DNA of 64,000 nt from Styela clava (taxonomy: Eukaryota; Chordata; Ascidiacea; Stolidobranchia; Styelidae), in assembly GCF_964204865.1 (NCBI RefSeq), contig NC_135251.1, forward strand, positions 21,948,001 through 22,012,000. The letters are read 5' to 3'. Numbering within the stretch: position 1 is the stretch's first letter; the number at the start of each line of letters is the position of its first letter. The notes below the pieces were generated by a model. It made no database searches. It was given only the letters and a program-made list of their open reading frames with translations, and was not told the DNA's origin. Below, in pieces: positions 1-12,453 of the stretch. The position numbers were made by a program, and so were the translations under genes.

Positions 1-3000
1 ACTCATGCTAATATCGCTGCCGTCATTAGAACGTGATAAAAAAAATGATTTCCAAACGTTATTGTTAGCTCAGGGAAATAACATCTTACGAAATTGTATA
101 CCTGTCCAATAGGTATCAATAATCCCTATTTTGACAAAAGATTTCACCCGCAAAAGAAAACTTCATTGTACCTATTCTGAGGTATCTAAAACTATTATAA
201 GCGTCAATTAACTAAATATAGAATCTAAGCTATATTTACATCACTGACTAACAAAAATAAAAGTTGTAAATCAAAACTATGAAAATAAATTCCGCTCCAC
301 ACATATCTCTAACCATGTGATCTATTAGGCGATAATAAATGTTGGTTAAAGACCGTATCATAATACATGTTATCACATGCTGTTAGTGGTAGCGCGGCAG
401 AAAAAGTACGTTATGGATGCTAGTGTTTGACCGTCGATGTTATAAATGTAGCAATTTTAAAAGTACAAGCAATTTGTAGACAATTATCTTCAAATTTACC
501 CCAAAATAACTTGTAGGTAGTAGAAAATTGCCTCCGTAATTTGAGAATCGGGCATCTAGCTCACATAAATATATACAAATGTTAATATAATTATATTGAA
601 TTTGTATATACTGGCTGTCAATATAAATTTGTAAATATACAGCATTCATCGATGTAAGATCTTATCAGATGTCTGACAAAAATAGGACATTGTCAATGTC
701 GCGTTTTATTACGTTTAGAATGAGTCACACTTTGATCGCGAAATGGCTATAAAATAAATCTTGCAATATTTTCCAGACACTTAGAAGATAATAATTACAT
801 GCTTTGCCACCTGAAACTGGACATTCAAATCATGGATCGTGGGGGCGTTGGATAAACTGTCTTCACGTGATACGTTCAATCTGATATTGGGGGGCAATTA
901 CTTGTATGCATTACTTGATTCATGCATTACAGGTTTATCATTGCACGATGAAATTTTGCAAGATTTTATGATAAGTGGTAACCAATTTTTTAAAAGTTGA
1001 AGAAAACTTGCACAGAAAAGCAAAGACATCAATTTCGAAGAACAAATAGCTAAATATTGCAAAGAGGTCCAATTTGAAAAAATAAAATAAAACTACTGTC
1101 ATTCGTAAGAGCCCATTGTCTACATGCATTGTGAATGCTTGATAACGTCAACGTTAGTTTATTTTCTCTGAAAAGTATATGATGTAACTATTTGTAAATC
1201 AGGCTCTAGCAAATGACATTATTATAACAAGATGAAAATTTCTCAATAATTATGACCCCATAAAAATTCCAATGACCCCAAATCTTAGTGCTAGACGTCT
1301 GACCATCATTTTCGGGTTTATTTTGAAATCCTGAAAAGTGACCTTTACAGTGGAATGCTCCATTAGCAATCCAAAATGACGGAATTGACCTGACTGATGT
1401 CATGAAAGTACCGCCATCTTGTCGTAATATACTTACCTGTCTATACGCAGACTATCAATTAAAGTAGATACGTCGTTATGCCGCGGTTCATGTAAGACTT
1501 TAAAGAATAACTAACTATACCTGTAAGGGTGAATTTCTCAATATAGGAAGTAACTGACCAATTGTCACAGAATTAATATTCCAATGTGGGGTCTCCGGTT
1601 CATGGTTCGGCCACCCAGTTAATAAATGTAGTGTTGACATTAAGTATTTCAATAATTTTGTGACGAGAGATAAGTAAGCTGTTGACAAAACGGATTATTT
1701 TAAATTTGATGGTTGCTCTATTTTCTGTTATACTACAAGAGTGAAAGTTCCCACGTCCTCGAATAACCCACACTTTACGAGTGAAGAATAAAATTTGGTG
1801 TTGCTCAGGTAAACTCTCTCCATGACCCCGGAACCCACGGTGATTGAAAAGGGCTGGGATTCAGTACGGCATAAAACTGGTACAAATGGAATTGATATTT
1901 GACCCCGTGAACAATTGAAAAGCACACCCTATTTATGCATTTAAATTTATCATTTAGTGCGTCTTCTCTTTCAAACGTGAAATTGTATCATGTCAAACAT
2001 TTTCCAAGGATGGGATACTGTTACGCCGATTAAAAAATAATGTTACCAATACCTCACGTTTGGTTAGGTTGCGGTGTCGTGGGTAAATGTTGACGGATGC
2101 CACGCGAGTGGGGTATCAGATTTTTTCATTCGATCTGAGTATCAGACGAATGCAAACAAAAGTCTATCTCTGGGTCATTAGCAACCAGATACATATGGTG
2201 ATTGTTTGGATTGTTCCGTGGTGTGGAATGTCAAATTAGAAGAAATATTTATCTTCTCCTCAGCAAGTTACAGAAAATTCACTTATCCCCCAAAGCGCTT
2301 TAAAAGAAATATTGTATAGTTTTTTAAAAATTAAGTTTGAAATCTTCGGCATGCTGTATGCAAACAAATTGCGTGAAACTTAAACCGTCTCGTTTATTGT
2401 TTGCGATTGTCCGTAACCACCAAACAGCTTGTACACACTACTGAGTCAAATCTAAGTTATTTGGAGTATTTGTATAACTGGGGTTCTGTCGCTGAAAATA
2501 TCAAAAATGCTGTTGGATTCAATGAATCATTCAAGTCCGAACTAAGCTTGAGTTTTCGGAAAAAATTTCAAATTTGTACACATTGTTTGGTAACACTTCT
2601 CTTTAGTATTTATCAAAAAAATATCATAGCGACAATTGTCAATATTCGCACTTTCGAATACGTACGTCATCATTACGTACGTTCAACATTAGGATCTTGT
2701 TTAATCTGGTGATAACTTTATTATAAAGTTAACGTGTACAAATGACCTTATTTGGTAAAGAGGGAAATTTTATTTTTCATAATAAGGTGGGATGTCAATA
2801 CTGAGATGATTGCTAGTTAGAACCTTTTGTTTGATTGAAATGGCCGATACGTAAAATTAGAAAATTGTTCGTATGTAATAAGGCTTATTGTTGGTGTCAT
2901 TTTGGCGTTGAAATTAGTTGTCGTTTGTGGTTGACAAGTTTTGCATAACATTTTTGACAAAAAAAAAATAGAAGAAAAAGAACTCCAACGCGATTTGTAT

Positions 3001-5367
3001 CATATAGAATACTTCATTGGTAATTTTTATGGTAGAACAACTATTTATTCCCCCATTTTTGCTCTTCAAATTCCCTCCTCAAAACTGTCAAATGACCACT
3101 AGGAAATAAAAAAAAAGAATTGCTCTACGGTACTCGCGTATGTCAAATTCTACATGGCGACAATCAAATATTGGGTTACAACGCTGAGTTATTTGATCTC
3201 AGTTTGGCTTGTTGGGCAGTAAGGAGACTTATTTCAAAGACGTGTCATGATATTGCAATACAAATGTGGTCGAAATTTTTATTTATTTATTTTCTGTTCA
3301 AATTGGCAAACAATTATGCTCTAGTTTGCTTGTGATATAAAATGTGTTAAAAAATTAAATTCAAACGTTTTTGAAATTCAGACATATTCAACCCATAATA
3401 ATTGATGCAGCATAATTTCGCGAAGTGACCTCGTTATATTAGTAAAATAACCGAATTTTTACAATGTATCCATGAGTACATGACGCACGAATCACCAAGT
3501 TGTAAACCTGAAATTCGTACGGCTATAGACTGTCACTAGATCCATTCTTAACCACAGTCCTGTTATAATTTGTTTTACCCACGCGATTTGTCATAAGACC
3601 GCAAAGGTCTGGCGTGCGCGATTACTCGGAAACGTGCTGTAATTGTAAATTTTGACCCAATTTGATTTTGGGTCCACCTGCTAAAGATATAAATTACTGA
3701 TATATGAAGTGATTTTATGGGAAACACCACATTTCCGAAAATAATTGGTTTAAATGTCCACATACACAAGTTGCTAATAATGCCAAATTTACGAGGAGAC
3801 ATAATTTTGTTCTATCACTCCCGTCGGAAATGGACTGGTCTAAACATTCGATGTGAAATAAAAGATGATTTCTACTTTTTAATGTTCTATGAAAAGTTTA
3901 AAATCAAATTACAGCCTGAACATCGCGCCACCCCAGGATATGTGTCCAGTATGCCTGCACAGAGTGTAAATATCCCCACGAAAAGTATTACTAAAAGTCA
4001 TTTCATTTATGGGATTATTGTTTTACACATCAGTTCCGCCTATTTCAAAATATTCATTCAATGGTAATGTCGTTCACGCATCCTTATGAAATTATCATCA
4101 ATTTTAATCAGTGATGATACGAATCAAACACAATGAATTCATTAATAATACAACAATGTTGGTGAATTATTGTCTCAATGATTTTGACAGGTCGAGTGCC
4201 CTTCCGCGATTGTTGATAGCAGGTCAACATTACAGCTGACTTTTCAGACGATGCTTCGTCATCATCAACTAACTTTCGGAATTTGACGTTTTTACCGGTA
4301 TTAGTATTGTGACTCAAGAATAACTTGACCTTCGATCAATGCTTCAAAAGTTCGTTACTGGACTGTAAATCTCAACCTCATTTTGCACTGCTTTTTTTCG
4401 GATGGAAAAGAGTTTGAGCTACCTAGCAGCGTTTTAAGAAGAAAATACCTCATATTAAAATTCAAAAACTTGACTGAGTGTTATTAACTAATAATAAGAC
4501 ATTTTTGATTGTTGTCTACTCTATTCCATATAAATCGATAACAGTCACAGCAGTAGTCAGTGTATACCAGGTATAGTATAAATGACTGTTTATGATGGCA
4601 TTTGCTGTAAGACGAATTGGGATTCATGAGCTAAGAATAAAGCTTTGGCGATCACATATTCGCTTAGATAGCGTTAACCACCCCACGCATACGAAATATT
4701 ATAAACCGTTCATTTTTAAATTTCTGAACCTGGCAGTCTTCAGTCTGTCTAACTGAAACAAACTATTTTTACAACCAACAAAAGCAAGTTTTGAGAAGCA
4801 TGTAAAAAACTTTGTTGAATAAATAAATAGATGCAAAAGTGCGAAAATTACCAAAAAGTACCATTTGAAAAATATGAATAATATAGAAAAATTATTGATT
4901 AAGCAGCACAACGGACGACAGAAAAAATGAATCATTAAAAACAATATTTTAATGGGAGTATTTTGCCTCAAAATTTCGAAAATAAAATCGTAAGTTTCTT
5001 TGGTCGAAATTTGATCAAAGCAACTGAATTTAGGATGATTCTAAATTTGGAACAGAGAACTCTATTTAGAGAAATTAATTTTTTGGTGCTGATTTAGCCC
5101 AAACACGAACTAATCAAAACATATCATATGGATTCACATATCGCCAATAATTAGCCAAAGCTATCTAAAATTGGCCAGTCACACGATACCAAATAATTTA
5201 CGGATATTTTCAGAGTGTATTGGTAGCTACTATTGGTTGAGATATACCATCCTTCTATTGTATCACAGTTTTGAGAATTTACGACTTCAAGGTCGAACGA
5301 CTACTTTAGACCTTTGGATTAGCAACATGAGAAATATATTAATTTAGCTTTGTAAAAATAAATATAG
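1..5367. other. intergenic, no recognisable gene
   Basis: AT-rich DNA with only short open frames on both strands. None has a recognisable domain, a signal peptide or a convincing set of splice sites. The longest frame (3717-4067, + strand) encodes low-complexity hydrophobic and basic sequence with no family resemblance. I see no tRNA, transposase or clear repeat here. Confidence 0.6.
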
Positions 5368-5481
5368 TGCTAACAATAAATTTCAAGTCTTTTCGGTCAG
5401 GTGTATAACTTACACAAGGCAGTGGGCAATTTACCTACAATACCGACCGAAAAGATTAGAATTTATTTTTAGCAAACGTAG
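5368..5481. repeat. foldback (MITE-like) element
   Basis: The left arm reads roughly TGCTAACAATAAATTTCAAG then TCTTTTCGGTC. The right arm is its imperfect reverse complement (GACCGAAAAGATTAGAATTT, then ATTTTTAGCA). The arms are about 30 bp and flank a short unrelated centre. No clear target duplication was identified, so the superfamily is unknown. It lies about 740 bp past the stop codon of galaxin-NTR gene A. Confidence 0.45.
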
Positions 5482-6221
5482 CAAGAGAATTACTTAATAA
5501 TAATAATAGATAAATAAGTATTGGGTGGCAGTTGAAAAAATAATAAAAGCATTAACACAAACTGAAATAAATCATCCAATTGGAAAATTTTAGTCAGGAT
5601 AGTAAATTGATTAATTTTATTTAAGCTCTTTGTTTTATAATCGAAATAATAAAGCTTGGCGTTGGTCAAAATTCTTCAGAGTCCAAGAAAATCACATTTC
5701 ATGATCACATGCATTTTTTGTATGTTTTATGTTATTAAAACAAATAATTTGACGTTATTTGGTCGCAGTTAAATAATTTCATATGAAATACTTACATTCA
5801 ATTCTGTTTGTGGGAGAAACATCAATAATAAATAATAGTAGAAAGAGTGAGAGATCAAGAAGCAACAACCATATCAAGCAAATGCTGTATAAATCCAGAT
5901 ATACGTAGAAAAATTAAAGTTTAAATAAAAGGTCTATGGTTTTATCAAGATTTAGAAAATAACACAGAAAAGTCATTGAGATCAATATCAAGCACACTGC
6001 TGACGGTATAATTTTGAAGATACAGCGGCGGTTGAGAAGGAAAGCAACAGTGAAATCCTTTGCGCGGAACTCAGGTACAGCAATTCACCAAATCGTATTC
6101 GCAGAAGTTCACTATGTTCATATTAACACGAATTATATATTCATCCCTTCGTGTTTGTTGGTTCATAGTACGGCGGCGTGAATACAAACCGGCAGTCGCT
6201 CATTTACTGATACTTAAGCCG

Positions 6222-8637
6222 TCACGTGCGTTCTTCGTCAAGAAGTCCCTTTAAAAGTAATCCCATTTCTTCAATTTTAGTAATGGGAATTACAAAATCA
6301 CTCGCCGAAATGTCACTTTTAATAGAAAGTTTTTTACTTCTCACTGGTGAGCGAGTTACAAAAATATATCTTGTGTTTTCCTCGACGTATTCGGCGCAGT
6401 CGCAGTTACGGGATTTGAGGGTCACAGGGGATTTTCCTTTGACGCGTTTTAGTGATATTTGTCCTCGTTTTGACTTGATTAATTTCATGTTTCCCAACTT
6501 CCATTGCCTTTGTGTCTTTCGTTTTGATGGTGGAATTATTTCTTCAACAGTTGCGACGTACACTAAAAATACATAACTGTATTAATAATCTGTTTATATT
6601 ACACAGCGTGCAATTATCGATAATTTTTATTAAGATCAAACCATGTTTCGTTAAAAATCAATTCGAAATTTTAATTAAAAAGTAAAATATGAAAGCAAAC
6701 TCACCATAAACTTTTCCGCGTATAGCTTGGATTTTTTCTGCCGTGATTGTGCATTCTGAAAAAAATACAAACATTTTTTACAAATATAACAATAATTTCA
6801 AACAAGTATGATAAGACATTTCATAGTTATCTTACTTTTCATTTAATGTTTTATATTACCATACAACTATACTCACTTTGTTCGAATAAAGGACATTGAA
6901 TTTTTTCCACTGAATCTCCGTTACAATCATGAGTTTCTGGATAGTAAGGCTTTTTCCGACAGCATCTGTAAATTAAAATGTAATATTTTACAACCAGCAA
7001 TTTAAATTTCATAAAAGTAGTGAATTAAAAAACAATTGAGAATTTATTTTACCTTGCTCCACTGTTGTACGAAACGGCAGCTGAGACTTCATTAACGCAG
7101 CAAATCTGTGTGTCTGGGTCATAATAGTTGGTTCCAGAGTCGCAGCAGGTGTTTCCCAATAGTTTCAGACCTTTATAAAATTTGTAACCGCAGCACAAAT
7201 CAGCTGATGTATTGTAGATTTTACTGGAACCGCACATCGCTTCTTGAGGACCGAGATTGTAAACTCCTCCATTTACGCACACCTGTTGAAGAAAACACAA
7301 AATAAATTAAAATTCGATTGAAAACTAACTCCCAGGAAATCTGACAAGCTCAGTATATTGAGATCAAAATCACTTCGTTTAATTACACTATATATCCACT
7401 TTCAAAGTTAGTTGCACAACAAGTAATGAAAAATTACGTACCGTTTTGTCATCTCTTGTGTAAGGGGTTACTGAAACACCTCCTGACCCTGCATGGAAAC
7501 ATATGTCATTTTGATTCGGATCTGTTTTTTGATATAACTTGCCGCTGGCACACAGAAACGAAAACATGTCATATACTTGTGGTCGAGGCCCCATGCAACA
7601 ACCATGCGTCTTTGGATCGTAGAGTGGAGCTTTTCTTGAACTACCGCAGGATTTGATACCGGGACTAGCTGTTGAAAATAACAGAGAATTTATATTTTTA
7701 ATAGAAGAATAATTTTTAGGATAATTGTTTTTAATATGTAATAATAATATTTAGGACTTTGGTGAATGCACTTATAGTATTTATAATAAAATAGAAAATG
7801 AAAAAATAAAAAAAATGAAGGAAAATTACTTTTGTTATTGACTCGTAGAGCACCGTGTTCTGTATGGTCACAAGATTGCTTCAGGGGGTCGTATGGGACA
7901 TCTAAGCAACACCTTCCGTACGGTAATGCCGTCAAGTTTTGTCTTCTTCTACGCGGGTCGTTGTGTGTCTGAAGACAGCACGTTTGTTCTGACTTTTTAT
8001 ATTTGACCCCCGAACAACAAGAATCATCTGGCCCAGTCAGATATTCTCCTAAGCAACATTCACCACCTGTGGAATAGAAAAAATGTTCGTTTCAATGCGA
8101 GTAAAGATATCGTTGTTACATTGTTTGCATTCGTTCTGTCGACGAATGATTATGTAGTAAATTTTGTAACAAACAGAACTTACCTGGGTGCTTGTTATGT
8201 ATGTTTCCGTTGCAACAAACTTGTGATGTTGTGTTGTAAACGTTCTTACCGCAATTTAATTCTTCTGGTGCTCGCGCTCGTATTGCACCGTGAACACAAA
8301 TTTGATCAAGAATGTTGTACATTCGTCCAGAACCTAAGTAACAAAACAAAAAAATTTCGATATATATCGTGTGCTGGCGGGAAATGGTACACAATTAATT
8401 TACAACGTATTACATACCTTGACAACATTCGAAGCCGTCCCTCATAGAAAGTACTTGGAAGGTTCCTGGATTGGGCCCGTCACAACAAAGCAGTCCTTGT
8501 TTTCGGCAGGAAAATCTTTGATCTCCTCGATAGCATAAATTATTTTTACACGACAAAACAGATGGACTTGACGGTTTGGCAGTTGAAGTTCCCAAGAGTA
8601 GGTACATCAAAACACATATCATCGCTGCAAATAACAT
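6222..8637 (-). CDS. secreted galaxin-like/NTR-domain protein A (8 exons)
   Basis: Exons, in transcript order: 8637-8418, 8333-8184, 8066-7830, 7668-7442, 7282-7053, 6965-6877, 6755-6705, 6562-6222. All have GT-AG borders and sum to 1545 nt, giving 514 aa. The start has a signal peptide (MLFAAMICVLMYLLLGTSTA). Exons 1-6 are cysteine-rich, with repeated CC pairs such as LLCCDG, QVCCNG, ECCLG, TCCLQ, RCCLD, GCCMG, LCCGY, TCCDSG and ICCVN, as in galaxin repeats. The end of exon 6 and exons 7-8 form a netrin-like (NTR) domain: a KCTIT start, an AIRGKVYVATVEEI strand and a CDC motif. Exon 3 holds a basic DPRRRRQN stretch, a possible furin site, followed by an NLT glycosylation sequon. It is longer and more diverged than genes B-D. 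A matrix role is inferred; no enzyme motif is seen. Confidence 0.85.
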
Positions 8638-8870
8638 TTTGTCAGTACTGTTATTGAATTTTAAAATCTAAATGTGCGGAACTTTGCCGGAGGTCAGGGT
8701 CTTCTAACAATGAGGTAATATCTTGTGACTTGTAACACTTTTTAACGTCACTCCCAATTACAGAAACTAATTTCGCAGAAATTTAGTATCTAATGCTTCC
8801 TTCTAAGAAGACAGTTGTGCAGGCACTGAGGGCATTTAAAAGCAGCCGCATCAATGTAACGCCGATTCCG

Positions 8871-8882
8871 GTATTTATATAC
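8871..8882 (-). promoter_or_regulatory. candidate TATA box of gene A
   Basis: On the minus strand this reads GTATATAAATAC, about 235 bp upstream of the gene A start codon. That would leave a 5' UTR of roughly 200 nt. The evidence is motif and position only; no transcript start can be seen. Confidence 0.3.
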
Positions 8883-11800
8883 CGAGCAATTAATCTTTTT
8901 ACGCCATGAAAAAACGCCGGTTTTCGGCGTCATAAGGTATTTGTACGGGATGGTGCAATCCAAAACAACGATTAGGCAAGCGTCGAGTTGAAAAGAACGA
9001 ATGATAACAAACGCACGTGTCTTTGACAGCGCGTGTTCTCTCGTTTTACCGTTCGCTATATTTCATATTCAATGCACAGCACAATCAAATGAAAGGAAGC
9101 TTATTACGTTCAACACAACATATTATAGCGTTCAATACATAATTTAATTGAAGATACGCAATTGTTTCTGTATGATTTCTGATATATACGCAATGTATTT
9201 TAAAAAAATTTTTAAAACCTGTTGGCTAATAACTTTGTGATCGTATTTGTAGGTACAAGATATACCGATAAAACAACTTACCTATTTCACAGTTAGTCAT
9301 CTTTTCTGTTATAAGGATGTTCTCAGTTCAGTTAAACAAATTTCTGTATATCCCAAACCGCTTGTAGCAGGACCTGTGTTTTAGGACGATCACTGTTAAC
9401 TATTCTGCAAAAGGTAATGTCCGTCGTTTTTATATTTGTTTCAAAATATAGTCTGGGCCATTTCAGGGGACTTTTTTCGAGTGAGATCATTTGTCGTCAT
9501 CTACGTATTTTTATTTTTTATTGTACCAATACCTCAGATGAGATGAAAAGAATCGACTTGAAATCGAGATATCTGTGATTTGTTGTTTATGAAAAAGGCA
9601 TCTTTGTTTCACTTCAGTTTCGAGATACGCTAGACTGCACACCACGATTCAAAGAGAATGGAGGATAGACCATAACCACGCCGTGACGCGACCGGCTTTC
9701 GATTGCTTTCTGTCGGCGTTGTCTTTTACCTGGCGCTGGGGAAAGTTTTTGTAGTTTTCGTGGTATTGTGAGTGTGCTGAAGAAGTACAAGTATTAATTA
9801 GTATTCCACATGTGTTTTGGTATTTTGTAGTTATTGTATTTTGACCATGAAAGTTGAGTATATTTTAGATAAGTTTCAGTTTTAGCCGTGAATGTTGGAA
9901 CTGCGCAGAATGGATTTTACAAGGTAAATATGCCGATACCTGTTTACACAGCCCAGCAGCTAGACGGGATATAATCATCGGTACTGTTGTACTGAATTGG
10001 TGCGTACGGTATTATGCTTGTACACGTGAAAAAAAACTTAGTTATACTGTTATAGGTGAATAGTTCGCCCAGCCCAAATACTGGAATAAGATCGTTGGCT
10101 TATGTCATGTATATTATTCATTGGCTATTTTTATCATATTTAATCACGAGTTCTTGAATTAAACTACATTTAACCTGACATTTTATAACCTTCACACTTA
10201 TGTTGTAGTCTAATACAGTAATACTTGTATCAAGTTTTTTTCCAGTATTATCTGCGAACTTTAGGGTGTGTATGAGTATTATAAGTATATAAACACTAAA
10301 AATGAGATTGAACACAGGACCATAAATAACAATATCTAAAAATTGTTAGCTCATTTATTGTCATTTTTGTATTAATATAATTGCATTGAATTGAATACAG
10401 TATTTGGGTAATAGCCATCTTTAATCAGTTTGTTTATTTATTATTTGATGTGTTGCGATGTTGTTAGCCTAGCATATAAAATGTATTCATAATTAAAGTT
10501 TTGTTCATAACAATTCAAACATAATTTATCCTTTCAACATAAAAGTCAGATATATATCATTAAGCAACTGACTGACCTCTACAAGAATTTCTTACTGTTT
10601 GCCTTATTCTAGCACTGAAATGACAAGACTATATTGATGGTTTAAAAGTTTGATTAGAATGGAAATACCTCACTTGTGCTCTTCTCTATAGCTTTTAATA
10701 CGATCTACCTTTTTCGTTGCAAATATATGCGTTTGATATAAATTGCTGACATATTGTGCATTTTTCATAGATTTTGAGTGACTTCCATATCAAATGATAA
10801 CTACCGGTAAATTGTATGAAAATTACCAAAGGTCATGAATTTTTTGCAATTTAGTTTCTGGGGAACTATTGGGTCATTATAGCAATATTCAAGATGTTCC
10901 ACCTGTACCTGGTGGTTTGAAATAGGAAAGTCATCATATATTTTGTCGGTACCTCTCATCCTAAAATATCATACAGGGTTGGACATAAAAATGGGTTTGT
11001 ATTGGGATTACTTTGTCTATATAATTTGGACCTTTGAAATTTTAAATTGCTCTGATGCAAAATATACCATATTTATCTATATAGCTTGTTGTCACCCCTA
11101 AATTTTTTCCAAACTGGTCTCACTCTCAGGAAAAAGGCCTGCCGAATCAATCATGACTATATTGTTTATTTATGGAACCGCTTTGTGAAGGGAGTCAAAA
11201 AAGTTTTTGGAATGATCTATAATAGTTTTCAATGATTATCTGTTGTGTCTGTATTCATGAATATAAATTTAAAAAAATCAACTGCAACGTCATTTGGAAA
11301 TGAAACAAGTGCAATAATGGTTTTGACGAGAAAAATACTCAATAAATATATATAAATATTAACACCATTTCTGACCAAATTAAGGAAATATGCAAAGTAG
11401 TCCCTTGTAGGGGCTGATTCACAAAAGATAAATATAATTCTTACTGGTTAGAGAAGGGGGTTTTAATTTTATCAAAGTGGCAACCTGTTTTTTTTTCATA
11501 TCTCTATTTCTGTTCACTGAATTATCATATTTTAATTAAATAACCATTGCCCATAACACCTTACTCAGTTTCTACTCAATAGTACACACAAAACAGTGAG
11601 TATATCACATGGTAAATATTTTTGACATCTTTGGCAATAATTTATCCTTAAGCTAGGTGGAATAGAAATGTAGTTTAATTGGAGTTTGCTGGTTTCCAAT
11701 ATCTCAATAACTGACATTATTGCTAATATAAATATAATTGACATCTTTAAGTATTTCTAACATAGTAATTTTTGTTTTTTTCAAACCAATTGCCAATGGT

Positions 11801-12453
11801 AAAAAAAAATAATGCCACATTTTTTATTTCAAAATTTAATATGAATCAATGTTATCACATCATCATCATCTGCATTATAACATCACACAATTCTTAAAAA
11901 CCTCTATAAAATTTATAAGCTTCAAATTATAAATTTGAACATTCAAATTTTAAATCTATACACAATAATGACTGTTTCTGCTATATTTACAACTTTCCTA
12001 ATGGTGCTACCAAACTTCCTGCACTGCCTTCTGGGTCCTTTTTAATTGAATGAAGAAGGTTTTGCATTTTTATACAATAAAGAAACAAAACATTTCTCCT
12101 TCTTTCCACATTGGTTGTGTGGTCATGTTCTGGGCAAGTCTGGGCAAGATATCATTATTGACCGCCAATGTCTTGTTTTGTTCTCATGCTATTAGTAATT
12201 GTATTTTTTTTCAATAAGCGATTTATCTCTAATAGTTCACTTACATATTATGAACTTGGGTCTCCTTCTCTAATTGCTGTACCTTTTTCTCTGCTTTTTG
12301 TTTAAACCATAGATATATTATGATGCATTTTATATTTATCTATCAACTGTCTGTCTGAACCTTCATAACTCGGTTGTTGAGATTTTGCCGAACTACTAAT
12401 TTGTCAGACACTGACTGAATTTATATATCTTTGGTCACTTTGGTTTCATCAAA
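8883..12453. other. intergenic between divergent gene A and MED6
   Basis: Gene A reads leftward and MED6 rightward, so this 3.6 kb holds both upstream regions. The part around 9650-9970 is visibly less AT-rich than its surroundings (it includes CGCCGTGACGCGACCGG) and could be a promoter or an untranslated first exon. An ATG at 9910 followed by a GTAAAT donor is out of phase with the MED6 exons. No other coding signal was seen. Confidence 0.45.

Noticed and set aside
6226-6576. 116-aa + frame
   Set aside because: Shadow of the last exon (NTR part) of gene A.
8121-8447. 108-aa + frame over gene A
   Set aside because: It is the complement of gene A exons 1-2, which have matching splice sites and domain content.
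9910-9923. ATG plus donor as an alternative MED6 first exon
   Set aside because: Joining to MED6 exon 2 gives an early stop, so at most it is an untranslated exon.
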